Source: Magnetococcales bacterium DCbin4 (GTDB taxonomy: Bacteria > Pseudomonadota > Magnetococcia > Magnetococcales > UBA8363). Taken from it: 64,000 nucleotides of DNA. The translations under genes were made by a program, and so were the position numbers. Within the stretch, counting starts at the first letter, position 1. Each line of letters starts with the position of its first letter. The stretch covers positions 39,027 to 103,026 of the forward strand of contig PEAN01000006.1 in NCBI GenBank assembly GCA_002753735.1, given 5' to 3'. The notes below the pieces were generated by a model. It was not told the DNA's origin and ran no database searches. It saw only the letters and a list, made by a program, of their open reading frames with translations. This document shows positions 44,577 through 55,008 of the stretch, piece by piece.

Positions 44577-45593
44577 TCACAAGAACGGCAAGGGACGCAC
44601 ATGATTCTCCTGGCTCACCGCCGCTGGAGCACGCATGGGGATGGCCGTCTTGTGACGTCCCCGCTTACGATTGAGGGGGTGGGAATGACGCTTGATGACG
44701 GTGGGCTGGGTGACCATGGCGATCTCCAGCGAAGAAACCATCGGTGTCACATCCATCTTTTGGACCGTATCAATGGTGGTTTGAACATTCTTGGCAGTCA
44801 CGGTCGGGGAACAATAGCTTTTGTCATGACGGCAATGGGCTGCCTGAATGGTCCGATGCCACTCGGACAAGGAGACCAGGCGATAATTCCCAGCTCTGGC
44901 CGCCTCAATGATCTGCGGCAGTGCCTGAAGTGTCGCGGAATGATTGCTGTGAAACAGCAAAACCGCCCCGGGGTGAAACATGGCAACAACCCGTTTGGTA
45001 ATGGTTCTGGGAGAAACCCCGGTCCAATCCTTGGGGTCGATGGTCCAAAGAATCGTCTCCAATCCTTCGGACCGCGCTGTTTTAATCACCTTGGCATTGA
45101 ACAAACCATACGGCGGCCGAAACCAATTCGGAACAATGCCCAACTCTGCCAGGGCCGATTTCCCCAAACGAAAATCCTCTTTCAAATCAACCGCAGGGAT
45201 CCAACTGAGTTTTTGATGGCGATAGGAATGATAACCAATCTCATGATGCGCAGCACTGACCTTCTTGACAATGCCCGGCGACTGTTCCACTTTCTGGCCG
45301 ATAAAGAAAAAGGTCGCCTCAATGTCGTTGTGTTGCAACAACGCGGAAATTTCCAAGTCCCGCTCCACGGGACCGTCATCAAAGGTCAGCGCCATGATGC
45401 GATCTTCCGGAAGAGACAGCCAACTCCAGGAAATGTGAAATTCACCTCCCGGGGAAAGATAGCTTGAACGCGACACACCTTGAGTATGTTTTGCAATGCG
45501 AACATGTTCGTTGGATGAACTGCCCTGCTCTGGAAGCAAGATCAGAAAAAACCACAACATGGCCAACAAACCAACTGACCGAACCGATATCAT
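44577..45593 (-). CDS. Polysaccharide deacetylase (NodB family), exported
   Basis: About 338 residues from ATG 45593 (AGGA six bases upstream). An N-terminal signal or anchor (SVGLLAMLWFFLILLPEQGS), then the NodB domain: motif 1 MALTFDDGPVERD, motif 2 HEIGYHSYRHQKLS (zinc His residues), motif 3 WFRPPYGLFNAK, motif 4 WTIDPKDWTG and motif 5 VLLFHSN. All metal and catalytic residues of carbohydrate esterase 4 are present. The C-terminal ~80 residues are basic and unstructured. Substrate could be peptidoglycan or an exopolysaccharide. Confidence 0.88.
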   Translation of the reverse strand: MISVRSVGLLAMLWFFLILLPEQGSSSNEHVRIAKHTQGVSRSSYLSPGGEFHISWSWLSLPEDRIMALTFDDGPVERDLEISALLQHNDIEATFFFIGQKVEQSPGIVKKVSAAHHEIGYHSYRHQKLSWIPAVDLKEDFRLGKSALAELGIVPNWFRPPYGLFNAKVIKTARSEGLETILWTIDPKDWTGVSPRTITKRVVAMFHPGAVLLFHSNHSATLQALPQIIEAARAGNYRLVSLSEWHRTIQAAHCRHDKSYCSPTVTAKNVQTTIDTVQKMDVTPMVSSLEIAMVTQPTVIKRHSHPLNRKRGRHKTAIPMRAPAAVSQENHVRPLPFL

Positions 45594-45852
45594 GTTCATT
45601 CCTGGGGGTGTTCCGTACCAGAAGGGATAAATAATACGCAGTAATCGAACTGCAAGGATACTGATACAGTTCAATAATTTCTAATATCCAGGATCAAGCA
45701 ATCGTCGGTTTCGCTTCTTGACAGGCTGCCATCCATTCCTTCGAATGGTACCATTTTTCCCACGGTCACGATAGCCTTCCAGATGAAAAACGGGCCGCAT
45801 ATTCTTGGCATCCTTAAGGACAGATCACCACATTGAAGAGGAGTTGTTCCAC

Positions 45853-46410
45853 GTGGGATTTCTGGTCAATCTGACTTCATTCTCAATCCTTGTCGCCATC
45901 TCTTTTCTCCTGATCCGGCAAGGATTGTACGACCTTGAAAAAGGGTTATGGGGAACGATATTCTTCGTTCTTCTTTCAACCCTTTTCTTCATCTACCTGG
46001 CCCGGAAAATCTTTTATAACATCTTTGATCGACGTGATCGTGAAAGCATGATCCGGTTTATTCATCCACAGGACAACCAGAAAATCCGTGGCCGTCCTGA
46101 TGTGATTCTGAAAACAGTTTCACTCCTGGGACTCTTGACCTGGGTAATGATCATCGCGGTCATCATCGCACTCAAGGAAACATTCGACATCCCTTCAATC
46201 ACGGCCAACGTTTTCACAAATCCTTTGACCACCCGGATCAACCCGCAATGGCGTCATTATACACTCGTCATCGCCTTGATCAGTGCCATGGTATCGGGCA
46301 TCGGCCTGCTCTTGAAAAGCCGCCGCAACAATCGCCGTAATGACACCTATCCCAAAAGCCTTGTATTCTCATTTTTGTTTTTCATCTTGTTGTCAATCAT
46401 TCTCATCTAA
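45853..46410 (+). CDS. Hypothetical multi-span membrane protein
   Basis: About 185 residues from GTG 45853, nine bases after GAGGAG; the frame is open to a TTG at 45805. Five hydrophobic segments: VNLTSFSILVAISFLLI, WGTIFFVLLSTLFFIYLA, SLLGLLTWVMIIAVIIAL, YTLVIALISAMVSGIGLLL and SLVFSFLFFILLSIILI. A basic loop (KSRRNNRRND) precedes the last helix. No family recognised. It stands alone between divergent and convergent neighbours. Confidence 0.6.
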   Translation: MGFLVNLTSFSILVAISFLLIRQGLYDLEKGLWGTIFFVLLSTLFFIYLARKIFYNIFDRRDRESMIRFIHPQDNQKIRGRPDVILKTVSLLGLLTWVMIIAVIIALKETFDIPSITANVFTNPLTTRINPQWRHYTLVIALISAMVSGIGLLLKSRRNNRRNDTYPKSLVFSFLFFILLSIILI

Positions 46411-46618
46411 CGACGTTCACATTGACAATTGAAAAACAGGTCTCAATTCAGTTCTCGGCTAAAAAGAATAATTTTTTTAGAACCTTACCTGCCATCCGCA
46501 GAGGAAATATCCATCAATCCCCTGAATGTCCCCACGCGCCGGGCAGGAAGAAGGAACCCACCCTTTTCCTCGGGGCTATATTCAAAATGCGCGCCATGTC
46601 ATCATCTACTTTGACATG
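46411..46618. other. Convergent intergenic spacer
   Basis: About 208 bp, AT-rich near 46450-46480, with no terminator hairpin or gene I can support. Confidence 0.4.
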
Positions 46619-47701
46619 CTACCTTCCATGGAATTCCTCCTTTTCCTGGAATCGTTCCATGATTTTAACCAGTTCAGGTTTCAAACCGATGAAAATTTTA
46701 GCAAGCCTTGGATCAAAATGTTCACCCGCCTCTTTTTCAATCAAAGCCAGGGCGTCATCCAGTGTCCAAGCTTTCTTGTAGGGTCGGATGGAAGTCAACG
46801 CGTCAAAAACATCGCCCACCGCCACCAAACGCCCCACCAACGGAATCTCTTCCCCACGCAATTTCCCGGGATAGCCGGTTGCGTTCCATTTTTCATGGTG
46901 CGTCAAGGCAATCTGTCGACCAAGATTCAATAATTCCGACTTTTGTGGTCCAATGATTTCATACCCGATCCCGGTATGGGTTTTGATGACATCGAATTCC
47001 TCGGGTGTCAATTTTCCCTGCTTCAAGAGAATATGGTCTGGAATACCGATCTTGCCCAGATCGTGCATCGGTGCCGCCTGCATCAACTGATTGGCCTCCG
47101 GTTCGCTCAAACCCGATTTCAAGGCCAGTATATATACGTAATGGCTCATACGTACCACATGCAGACCCGTTTCATTGTCACGATATTCCGAGGCCCGCCC
47201 CAACTGACGGATCACCTCCTGCCGGGTTTCTTCCAGTTCCATGTTGCGAATCTGAAGCTGGGCCGTACGCAAGGCCACCTGATCGGCCAATAACTTTCTT
47301 TGATCATGTATGGACAGATGTGTCCGAACCCTGGCCAAGACCACAGGTGGGCTGATCGGCTTGACCAGATAATCGGCGGCCCCCAGTTCAAACCCTTTGG
47401 TTTCATCCTCCACCTCGGCCTTGGCGGTGACGAACAGGATGGGAATATCCCGGGTCCGTTCCTGCTGTTTGAGCAACCGGCACGTCTCATACCCGTCCAA
47501 CTCCGGCATCATGACATCCAACAGGATCAGATCCGGCTGATTGGCGGAAAGGGCAATCTTGATGGCGGTTCGACCATTGGTGGCGACCTGAACGCGATAG
47601 AAAGGACTCAGTATCCTTTGAAGGACATACAGGTTTTCCGGAATATCATCGACGATCAAGACAGTCGTTTTTGGATTTTGGTCTGGAGCTGAACTTTTCA
47701 T
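46619..47701 (-). CDS. Response regulator with HD-GYP phosphodiesterase domain
   Basis: 360 residues starting at ATG 47701, overlapping the hybrid kinase stop by 4 bp. The REC domain ([20 protein letters not shown]) has its phospho-Asp in [15 protein letters not shown] and Lys in YLVKPIS. A short coiled linker leads to an HD-GYP domain with [15 protein letters not shown] and [20 protein letters not shown], the residues needed to hydrolyse c-di-GMP. Coupled to the kinase gene, it is the likely output of that kinase. Confidence 0.93.
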   Translation of the reverse strand: MKSSAPDQNPKTTVLIVDDIPENLYVLQRILSPFYRVQVATNGRTAIKIALSANQPDLILLDVMMPELDGYETCRLLKQQERTRDIPILFVTAKAEVEDETKGFELGAADYLVKPISPPVVLARVRTHLSIHDQRKLLADQVALRTAQLQIRNMELEETRQEVIRQLGRASEYRDNETGLHVVRMSHYVYILALKSGLSEPEANQLMQAAPMHDLGKIGIPDHILLKQGKLTPEEFDVIKTHTGIGYEIIGPQKSELLNLGRQIALTHHEKWNATGYPGKLRGEEIPLVGRLVAVGDVFDALTSIRPYKKAWTLDDALALIEKEAGEHFDPRLAKIFIGLKPELVKIMERFQEKEEFHGR

Positions 47702-50700
47702 TTTGGTTCCAATTCGATCTTTTCTTCGACCGCCCACTCGCGGAACATGGCCAGAGATGTTTCAAAATCGTAATTTTCCAATGCCTTTCGGATGGCGGCG
47801 AGTTTTTCGCCCCGGTGTCCATGACGCGCCAGGGGGAGAAGATCTTCAACCACCTGTTCCACGGCGGAATCATAGACCGTCAAAAGTCCCACCGCCTTGA
47901 CCATCAAAGGGGCCAACCGCTGCGACAAATCGGGGCCATCTCCCACTCGGGGCAGCTCATCCGAAACCGGGGGCACCACGATCTCAGAGGCTTCAATCGC
48001 AATGATGATACGTGCCAATTCTTCATTCAATTCCTTGACCGGCATGACCAATCCACGCACGTCCTTGGAATTTTTTGCCTTGCATTCAATCCTGTCAGCC
48101 ATATGCGACAAGGTTGTGGCACCCAACGTTGCACTGATCCCCTTGAGTGCATGGGCAACCTGGATAATTCCCTGAAGGTTGTCGTTTGCCAATAATTGTT
48201 CCAACTCTGCGGAGGTTGTATTTTTATTTTTTGCGAATTTCGTCAACACATCTTTGTAAAGTGAGGCGTTACCGGCAACATACTTGAGGCCGACCGCCAT
48301 ATCGATTCCCGGAATGGCGGGAAGGGCGACGGGAACCGGCACCTGTTCGACGGAAGAAGGGATGATTTCCGCAAGCACCTCCTCTTGCAGGTTTCCGATC
48401 CATTGAAGCAGCGTGGAATACAATTCCCGGGGGATGACCGGTTTGGCCACATGATCGTTCATCCCCGCTTCCAGACACCGTTCCCGATCACCCGCCATGG
48501 CATTGGCCGTCATGGCGATGATGGGCAACTGCCGGGCATTTTTTTTCCTGCGAATCAATTTCGTGGCACCAAAACCATCCAACAGGGGCATTTGCAAATC
48601 CATCAGGATGGCATCAAATGAGTCCCGTTCCGACAATGCAACCGCTTCGGCACCGTTATGGGCAATCGTCACATGAATGCCTACCTTTTCCAGCAATTCC
48701 CGCGCGACCTGTTGATTGATTTCATTATCCTCCGCCACGAGGATCCTGGCCCCGGAAAAATGGGGATGCGCAGAGGATGGCAGACCCGTCTGAAGCGTCC
48801 GACAGGCGGCGGGATCATGGGAGCCAAAGGCCGCGGCGATGGTATCCATCAACGATTTCCTCTGCACCGGTTTCGTGATGAACCCATCGATCAAACCTTT
48901 GCGCGGCGCTTCACTGAGGACTTCGTCACGGTCATAGGCAGTGACCATGATGATTTTCAACCCCCGATCCGACCGATCACGTTTCCGGGCCTGAACAGCG
49001 ATTTCGATTCCGTTGATATCAGGCATTTTCCAATCGAGGAGCATCAGGTCGATGGGACGCGCCTCAAGCTGGCTGCGCTCCAGGATTGCCAATGCCTCCT
49101 GTCCATTCTTCGCACCCTGGACCTGCCAATGCAGGGATTGACAATGATCCACCAGGATTTGGCGTGCGCTGGCATGATCATCGACGACAAGGACCTGTAA
49201 TGCCTCCAGGCCGGGAAATGAGCACGGATGCCGTTCGATCTGAATCGATGTCTTGTTGAACCGCGTCGTAAACGTAAATAGACTGCCGATTCCTGGTTGA
49301 CTCTCTACCCAGATGCTCCCCCCCATCAGTTCCACCAACCGCTTGGAGATGGCCAACCCCAGTCCGGTTCCCCCATATTTCCGGGTGGTCGATGAATCCC
49401 CCTGGGAAAAGGCGGTGAACAGGGTGTCCATCTGTTGCTGAGACATGCCGATGCCGGTATCACGCACGGAGAATTGCAGCAGCAGCGAATCGGCCGATTC
49501 CTCCATCAGGACAACCTTGATGGCGACTTCACCCGACTGGGTGAATTTGACGGCATTCCCTGCCAGGTTGGTCAGGATCTGTCCCAGACGGTGGGGATCC
49601 CCCTCCAGTTGGCATGGGAGATCAACCCCCATGTCAACCAATAATTCCAAACCTTTCTCCTGACTCTTGACCCCAAGCACGGCGATGACCCCTTCGAACA
49701 CATCGTCCAACGAAAAGGGGACATGTTCCATCGATAGCTTGCCCGCTTCGATTTTAGAAAAATCGAGAATATCGTTGATCAAGGTCAAAAGATTGTTGGC
49801 GCTCAGAGATACCTTGTTCAGGTAATCGCGTTGCTGTTCGGTCAGGCCGGTTTGCAGACACAGATAGGTCAGGCCGATGATGGCATTCAGCGGCGTACGG
49901 ATTTCATGGCTCATGTTGGCCAGGAATTCCCCTTTGGCATGACTGGCCGATTCCGCTGCCAGACGCTGACTCATTTCCCGGGCGTTATGGATGGCCAGGG
50001 CAGAAATGGATGCCAGCGCTTCAAGTGCAATCAGGTCGCGATCCGTGAAGGTACCCGATCCGCGTTTGTTCAACACTTCCATGGCACCGATGGTTTTATC
50101 ACGCACGATCAGGGGGGCGCAGAGCAATGACTCGGTGACGAACCCCGAAGACAGATCGACATGTTCCGCAAACCCCGAATCACTTCTGGGATAGTGGACG
50201 ATTTCCGACTTTCCCCGTTCAATGACGCGACCTACGATCCCTTCGCCCAATGACAGGCAGGTACCCGCAATGTTGACCGGTCCAGTACAGGCCCGGCAGA
50301 TGATATGGGTCTGATCGCTTTCCAGGAGGAACAACGAAGCCGCCTCCGCCAGCATGTAGTCCTTGATGTGGGATACGCTCGTTTGCAGGGTCGTTTCCAG
50401 GTCCATCGACTGGGCAAAGGCACTGTTGGTGCGGGTAATGAGGCCAAGCGTCATGTCATGGCTGATCAGCATGCCGAATTCGGATTGACTGGCGATGAAA
50501 TTGACCCCGACCCCATCCCGATTGACCCGGGCAATGATGCATGGAAAGGAAATGTTCAATTGCACAACCTTCATGAACAGCTTTCCTTCCATACCGATCA
50601 CCACACCGACAGGTGGCATGTCGGTTTGGAGAAAGACCCCGCCAAGACTGACATCCAGGGTATTCCCATACATGACGGTGCCATCGTTCAGCTGAAGCGT

Positions 50701-50766
50701 CATCCGGGTCTGGTATTCCTGTCGTTCCCAATGCCGCTTGCCGTGATAAGACTGACCTGGATTCAT
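47698..50766 (-). CDS. Hybrid histidine kinase: PilZ-GAF-HisKA-HATPase-REC-REC-HPt
   Basis: 1022 residues from ATG 50766 (TTG 50817 also possible; neither has a clear ribosome site). A PilZ domain comes first, with a short basic [10 protein letters not shown] and [14 protein letters not shown], suggesting c-di-GMP binding. Then GAF (about 120-290), HisKA with phospho-His in [18 protein letters not shown], an HATPase with [18 protein letters not shown], two REC domains ([30 protein letters not shown]) and a C-terminal HPt with the His in [12 protein letters not shown]. No membrane span, so it senses cytosolic signals. Closely linked with the HD-GYP gene downstream, it may form a c-di-GMP feedback loop. 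Confidence 0.9.
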   Translation of the reverse strand: MNPGQSYHGKRHWERQEYQTRMTLQLNDGTVMYGNTLDVSLGGVFLQTDMPPVGVVIGMEGKLFMKVVQLNISFPCIIARVNRDGVGVNFIASQSEFGMLISHDMTLGLITRTNSAFAQSMDLETTLQTSVSHIKDYMLAEAASLFLLESDQTHIICRACTGPVNIAGTCLSLGEGIVGRVIERGKSEIVHYPRSDSGFAEHVDLSSGFVTESLLCAPLIVRDKTIGAMEVLNKRGSGTFTDRDLIALEALASISALAIHNAREMSQRLAAESASHAKGEFLANMSHEIRTPLNAIIGLTYLCLQTGLTEQQRDYLNKVSLSANNLLTLINDILDFSKIEAGKLSMEHVPFSLDDVFEGVIAVLGVKSQEKGLELLVDMGVDLPCQLEGDPHRLGQILTNLAGNAVKFTQSGEVAIKVVLMEESADSLLLQFSVRDTGIGMSQQQMDTLFTAFSQGDSSTTRKYGGTGLGLAISKRLVELMGGSIWVESQPGIGSLFTFTTRFNKTSIQIERHPCSFPGLEALQVLVVDDHASARQILVDHCQSLHWQVQGAKNGQEALAILERSQLEARPIDLMLLDWKMPDINGIEIAVQARKRDRSDRGLKIIMVTAYDRDEVLSEAPRKGLIDGFITKPVQRKSLMDTIAAAFGSHDPAACRTLQTGLPSSAHPHFSGARILVAEDNEINQQVARELLEKVGIHVTIAHNGAEAVALSERDSFDAILMDLQMPLLDGFGATKLIRRKKNARQLPIIAMTANAMAGDRERCLEAGMNDHVAKPVIPRELYSTLLQWIGNLQEEVLAEIIPSSVEQVPVPVALPAIPGIDMAVGLKYVAGNASLYKDVLTKFAKNKNTTSAELEQLLANDNLQGIIQVAHALKGISATLGATTLSHMADRIECKAKNSKDVRGLVMPVKELNEELARIIIAIEASEIVVPPVSDELPRVGDGPDLSQRLAPLMVKAVGLLTVYDSAVEQVVEDLLPLARHGHRGEKLAAIRKALENYDFETSLAMFREWAVEEKIELEPK

Positions 50767-51038
50767 TTGGAAAGGTGCTTTCGCATGGGACGGGGTTGTG
50801 CCAGAAGTTCCTGACAACGCATGGATTCAGCCGAAATCTTCATCGATCACCTTCAAACACGCGCCCTGGGTCTGGCGAGCGTTCTTGCATCACGGAAGCG
50901 TTCATGCGAAATTCCGTTATTGGATACGGTGTCGTCAATCCTCGTAGATCGAATTTTACATCATGGATAATAATTACTTCCAGGAGAATCGATCGTCTGT
51001 TCCGGCTCCCGTATCTCACGGAAGGAAATGAAAATACA

Positions 51039-52220
51039 ATGGAAGATTCAAAACATTCCAAAATTTTGATCGTGGACGACATCCCCGCCAACATCAAGAT
51101 ATTGGCCGAAGTGCTCAAAGAGGATTATCAAATTCTGGCAGCCACCCATGGACAGGATGCCCTGGAAGCGCTTGCCACCGAACCGGTCGATCTGATCCTG
51201 TTGGATGTCCTGATGCCTGGAATGAATGGTTATCAGGTTTGCCGGGCATTGAAAGCCGATCCAAATACCCGGGAAATTCCAGTCATCTTCGTCACGGCCA
51301 AAACCGACGAAACCGATGAAACCCTGGCACTGTCCCTGGGTGCCGTTGACTTTCTGACCAAACCGGTCGCCGCCTCGATTGTCCGGGCCAGAGTACAGAC
51401 CCATCTGGGGCTGAAAGCGGCCCGGGAAGCGCTGAAACGGCAAAATCAGGAATTGATCAAGGCGGCATCGTTGCGTGAAGAAGTTGACCGCATCATGCGT
51501 CACGACCTGAAATCGCCCCTCAACGCCATCATCGGCTTTTCCAGCCTGTTGGCAACGATGCTCCCCATGGACAATGAACAAAAAAAAATGTGTCAACTGG
51601 TTCAGGAGTCGGGATACAAACTGCTCAACATGATCAACCTGTCCCTGGACATGTTCAAAATGGAACAGGGAACCTATCATTTTGAACCCAAACCGGTCGA
51701 AATGGTGGGATTGGTGGAAAAGGTCCGTGCCACGGAAGCAGAACATTTTCGCGCCAGGAAATTATCCTGTCAGGTGTTACTTGATGGCCAACCGGTCACG
51801 CCCCAATCCCGCTTTTTCATCATGGGCGAGGAACTGTTATGTTATTCCCTGCTCAACAATCTTCTCAATAATGCCATTGATGCCTCACCCATCAAACAAC
51901 AGGTGACCATCTTTTTGGATCACACCCCGGTCCACCGCATCCGCATCCACAATCCTGGCAGTATTCCCACCGCCATCCGAGGACGCTTCTTTGAAAAATA
52001 TGTCACCTTCGGCAAAGTACATGGTACCGGTCTTGGAACCTATTCGGCAAAGTTGATGACCGAAACCCAGGGGGGGACCATCTCCTTTGAAACCTCCGAG
52101 ACCTCCGGAACCACGATTTTTCTTCACCTCCCCCCAGGTGAACAGGAGCAACCCATACCCCCCGACGGTTCCTCCAAATGGCATGCCCCCCCCCGGGAGG
52201 CACCAATGCCCGGGTTGTAA
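51039..52220 (+). CDS. Hybrid REC-histidine kinase
   Basis: 393 residues from ATG 51039 (GGAAGGAA upstream). A REC domain (SKILIVDDIPANIKILAEVL, phospho-Asp in LILLDVLMPGMNGYQ) is followed by a helix and a HisKA box with IMRHDLKSPLNAIIGFSSLL. The HATPase part ends FGKVHGTGLGTYSAKLM. The ATPase is divergent in its N-box (LLNNLLNNAIDASP). It is divergently transcribed from the PilZ-GAF kinase, and REC-first kinases of this kind often act as phosphorelay intermediates. The C-terminal ~25 residues are Pro-rich. Confidence 0.87.
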   Translation: MEDSKHSKILIVDDIPANIKILAEVLKEDYQILAATHGQDALEALATEPVDLILLDVLMPGMNGYQVCRALKADPNTREIPVIFVTAKTDETDETLALSLGAVDFLTKPVAASIVRARVQTHLGLKAAREALKRQNQELIKAASLREEVDRIMRHDLKSPLNAIIGFSSLLATMLPMDNEQKKMCQLVQESGYKLLNMINLSLDMFKMEQGTYHFEPKPVEMVGLVEKVRATEAEHFRARKLSCQVLLDGQPVTPQSRFFIMGEELLCYSLLNNLLNNAIDASPIKQQVTIFLDHTPVHRIRIHNPGSIPTAIRGRFFEKYVTFGKVHGTGLGTYSAKLMTETQGGTISFETSETSGTTIFLHLPPGEQEQPIPPDGSSKWHAPPREAPMPGL

Positions 52221-52283
52221 AGGTTCCCTTCATTCAGCGAGGCTACAGAGAAAGTTGAGGCCGTACCATGATGCAAACGTTCC

Positions 52284-53483
52284 TCAACGTCCCAATTCCA
52301 TGGTCCCTTCACGCACATGCCTTGGCCATTGATCGGGATCGGTGCCAAACTGGGCGAGAAAGGCAAAGGCCAACCGTTCGAGTCCGATACCGATACACGC
52401 CGAATGCGCCGGAGTGCCATCGGCAAGGGCGATCTGGATGCCGCGACCAAAGAAATCCATGTGATAATTGCGGGATCCGACACTCAATGTCCCATTCTTG
52501 AAAGGCAACAAGGCACGATACTCATATTTCAACTCATAGATCTGCTGAAAGCCCGCCCGGGTACCAAATTCACGAATGAAAAAAGGATCATTGGCATTCT
52601 CCAATCGATACGCCAAGCCAAGATTTTGCAGAAATGCGCTGATTTTTTCGCCCACCGTGACCAGACATTTTTTCACTTCCGGACCTGAACCGACGAAAAT
52701 CACCTCCCACATGGTGAAGTTCCACAACCGTTCCAAAGAATGCATATTGATGGATTCATAACGGAAACAATGGCCATGGGCCGTGGCGATCATGGGGGTG
52801 TGCGTCAGGGTCTTATTGGCCAGCATGAGATAGAAATTATGACAGACCGTTGGTGAAAGCAGGTTCTGCACGGCGCTCAACGATCCATGGGGCTTGTCCA
52901 ATACCCCATTATTGCAGCGGGTTTCCCTGGCAAATCGTTCGATCACATCCATGTCTTCCCGCAGATGGGCGACAAATCCCAAAGAATGGGGAAAATTTTT
53001 GAAGTATTGAATCTTTTCCAAAAATCCCGCCGGGATCATCGCGGGAAAACGATAGGCACGTGCCCCCTGGTCAATGCCAAGAGCGAACAATGTTGTTTCA
53101 AAATAACGACACAACGAGGCCACCATCGGACCCAGGGAAAACATCCCATCGCCCGTTTGTATGACATGCCCCCCTTCCAACAACACCTCCATCGGATCCT
53201 GAAAATAACGGACCGGTTGGTCCATCCGATCTTCAATAATCTTGACCGGGGGTTCACGGGTCGTCGTCACCAAAAGGGAGATCGTACGCTGAACCTTGTC
53301 ATGGATGGCCTTGAGTTCCGCATCATCGGCCATCCGACGTAATTGAAGGTGCAAATCACCATGTTCATCCCAACGTGCCAACGCCACCAATGGATCCACA
53401 TATGCCAGTTTGGCAATCAGTTCATGGACAAGATAACCAGGAACGGTCACGGCGGGATGAACAACACATGTCAGATCGGACAT
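52284..53483 (-). CDS. Amino acid:[carrier protein] ligase (class II aaRS-like)
   Basis: 399 residues from ATG 53483 with AAGGAG seven bases upstream. The C-terminal half is a class II aminoacyl-tRNA synthetase catalytic fold related to SerRS (motif 2 region FTMWEVIFVGSG; motif 3 in SACIGIGLERLAFAFLAQFG). The N-terminal tRNA-binding arm of SerRS is missing. This matches amino acid:[carrier protein] ligases, which load an amino acid onto a small acyl-carrier-like protein instead of tRNA. No carrier-protein gene is visible beside it. Function of the loaded carrier is unknown in this family. Confidence 0.75.
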   Translation of the reverse strand: MSDLTCVVHPAVTVPGYLVHELIAKLAYVDPLVALARWDEHGDLHLQLRRMADDAELKAIHDKVQRTISLLVTTTREPPVKIIEDRMDQPVRYFQDPMEVLLEGGHVIQTGDGMFSLGPMVASLCRYFETTLFALGIDQGARAYRFPAMIPAGFLEKIQYFKNFPHSLGFVAHLREDMDVIERFARETRCNNGVLDKPHGSLSAVQNLLSPTVCHNFYLMLANKTLTHTPMIATAHGHCFRYESINMHSLERLWNFTMWEVIFVGSGPEVKKCLVTVGEKISAFLQNLGLAYRLENANDPFFIREFGTRAGFQQIYELKYEYRALLPFKNGTLSVGSRNYHMDFFGRGIQIALADGTPAHSACIGIGLERLAFAFLAQFGTDPDQWPRHVREGTMELGR

Positions 53484-53673
53484 GGTGGCTTCTCCTTGGC
53501 AAGGTTGGGTTGTTCCTCGGGTGGCAGGATCCTGTTGTATCCGTCCTGATTTCCACGAGAAAGATGGCTTGACATGGATCATAAAGTTGAATACTATTCA
53601 ACCAATAATTTGAAAGACAGAACCATCCAGATTTTGAATGGTAACAGAAAATCGCGATGGTGGTGTGTGAAAA
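53484..53673. other. Divergent intergenic region
   Basis: 190 bp between the ligase gene and the ferredoxin gene, AT-rich around 53580-53630, probably holding both promoters. No other element seen. Confidence 0.45.
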
Positions 53674-54885
53674 ATGTCCGCAACTCATGAAAAAAGCGTC
53701 CGTTCGTCCATCGCCGCCACCCGCGCTCCGACCCGGCGTCCCCCCCGATTCATGCCAGCCGGTCAGCAACGATCATTGGCGGGGCGTTATCCGCTGTGGA
53801 TCAAAGGGATCGCGTTGACCGCCTTTGCCTGGGCGTTCATGGGATGGCTCAACGACACATGGTTTTTCCTTTTTGATACCCCACTTTGGCTCAACCGCTA
53901 CACCGAACAGATGATCATTCTCGTATTTGGGATCTGGCGGATCAGTGCAGAAAAAAATCCCCACAATCGCAAACGATTGGCCATGATCGTCGCCAACATC
54001 ACGGTGTTGTGGTGGATGTTGCCCTGGTTGTTTCCATTTGTCGAACCCTATATCGGCTATCTTGGAGGACTGCCCGCATTTCCTTCATTGCACGCCCCGG
54101 GCACATTGACTTTTTTTCTGGTTCTGGGGGCGGTGTTTCTGTTTGGCAGACGGGTGATCTGTGGCTGGAACTGCCCATGCGTCGGAATCCGGGAAGTCGC
54201 AGGGTTTCCATTCCGCCATCGAAATCATGTGCCCCGTGGCCCATGGTCCTGGCGGTTGCGGCATCTGAAATGGTTTTGGTTTGCGTTGTATCTGGGGGCG
54301 ATGTGGGCGATGACCCGTCCTGCCAACAACCTGACTGCAACGTATCTGGGCGGGTTCGCCATGGCGGTCGGACTCTCCTATTTCATCACCATGATGTTGT
54401 CCCCCTGGATGGGCAATCGGGGTTATTGCCGTTTTTTCTGCCCCTATGGGGCGACCTTCGGCTTGTTGAACAAAGCAGGGATGTTCCACATCGACTTTGA
54501 CGCCGCCACATGCAACCAATGTGGTTCATGCGAAAAGGTGTGCGACATGGGAATCGCGGTATGGCATCTGGGAGCCGCGGAAGGAAAAATTTCCACCACC
54601 GAATGCATGGGATGTGGTCGATGCGTCGTCGAGTGTCCGACCGGGAGCCTTGCCTTCCATGATGTCCGCAACCGCCTGTTCCCCTCGCTGCGTCAGGACC
54701 GCCGACACCTGCTCAAACTTGCCGATTGGAACCATCCCGCCAGTCGTTGGCGGCTCATGGGTTTTGTCCTGGCGTTGCTGCTGGCATTGACGATGGGGTG
54801 GTATTATTCATCACGCATCGGCAGCGGGGCGGAATTGATCAACAATCTTGGAACGCTCTGCGGTTTGCCCATCACGACCTGGTAG
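53674..54885 (+). CDS. NapH/NosR-like membrane 4Fe-4S protein
   Basis: 403 residues with about five membrane spans. Two transmembrane-flanking cysteine motifs (CGWNCPCVGIREV and CRFFCPYGATFG, of the C-x3-CP type) and two ferredoxin clusters (CNQCGSCEKVCDMG, CMGCGRCVVECPTG) are the layout of NapH/NosR/CcoG-type quinol-linked electron carriers. The end SRIGSGAELINNLGTLCGLP is repeated in damaged form at 57.3-57.5 kb. It probably passes electrons to the multihaem cytochromes encoded further on; the original gene order seems to have been broken by insertion. Confidence 0.87.
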   Translation: MSATHEKSVRSSIAATRAPTRRPPRFMPAGQQRSLAGRYPLWIKGIALTAFAWAFMGWLNDTWFFLFDTPLWLNRYTEQMIILVFGIWRISAEKNPHNRKRLAMIVANITVLWWMLPWLFPFVEPYIGYLGGLPAFPSLHAPGTLTFFLVLGAVFLFGRRVICGWNCPCVGIREVAGFPFRHRNHVPRGPWSWRLRHLKWFWFALYLGAMWAMTRPANNLTATYLGGFAMAVGLSYFITMMLSPWMGNRGYCRFFCPYGATFGLLNKAGMFHIDFDAATCNQCGSCEKVCDMGIAVWHLGAAEGKISTTECMGCGRCVVECPTGSLAFHDVRNRLFPSLRQDRRHLLKLADWNHPASRWRLMGFVLALLLALTMGWYYSSRIGSGAELINNLGTLCGLPITTW

Positions 54886-54941
54886 CCTGGATCCTGGCCG
54901 GGTCTGCCCGGGTCACGATTGCCCGTTTGCAACTTGTTTGA
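54849..54941 (+). pseudogene. Relic 5' end of the octahaem cytochrome gene
   Basis: In a shifted frame across the ferredoxin stop, the sequence reads LRFAHHDLVAWILAGSARVT, which corresponds to the signal-peptide start MRFAHHFLVVWILIWPGLLW of the cytochrome at 57450. It then ends at a stop after about 30 codons. This indicates the cytochrome gene once began here, overlapping the ferredoxin gene. Confidence 0.65.
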
Positions 54942-55008
54942 TCCGTTCCTGTCTAATTCCATCAAACCGACTGGCGGTGGCACACGCACTTGAAGAGGAG
55001 TACGGAAC

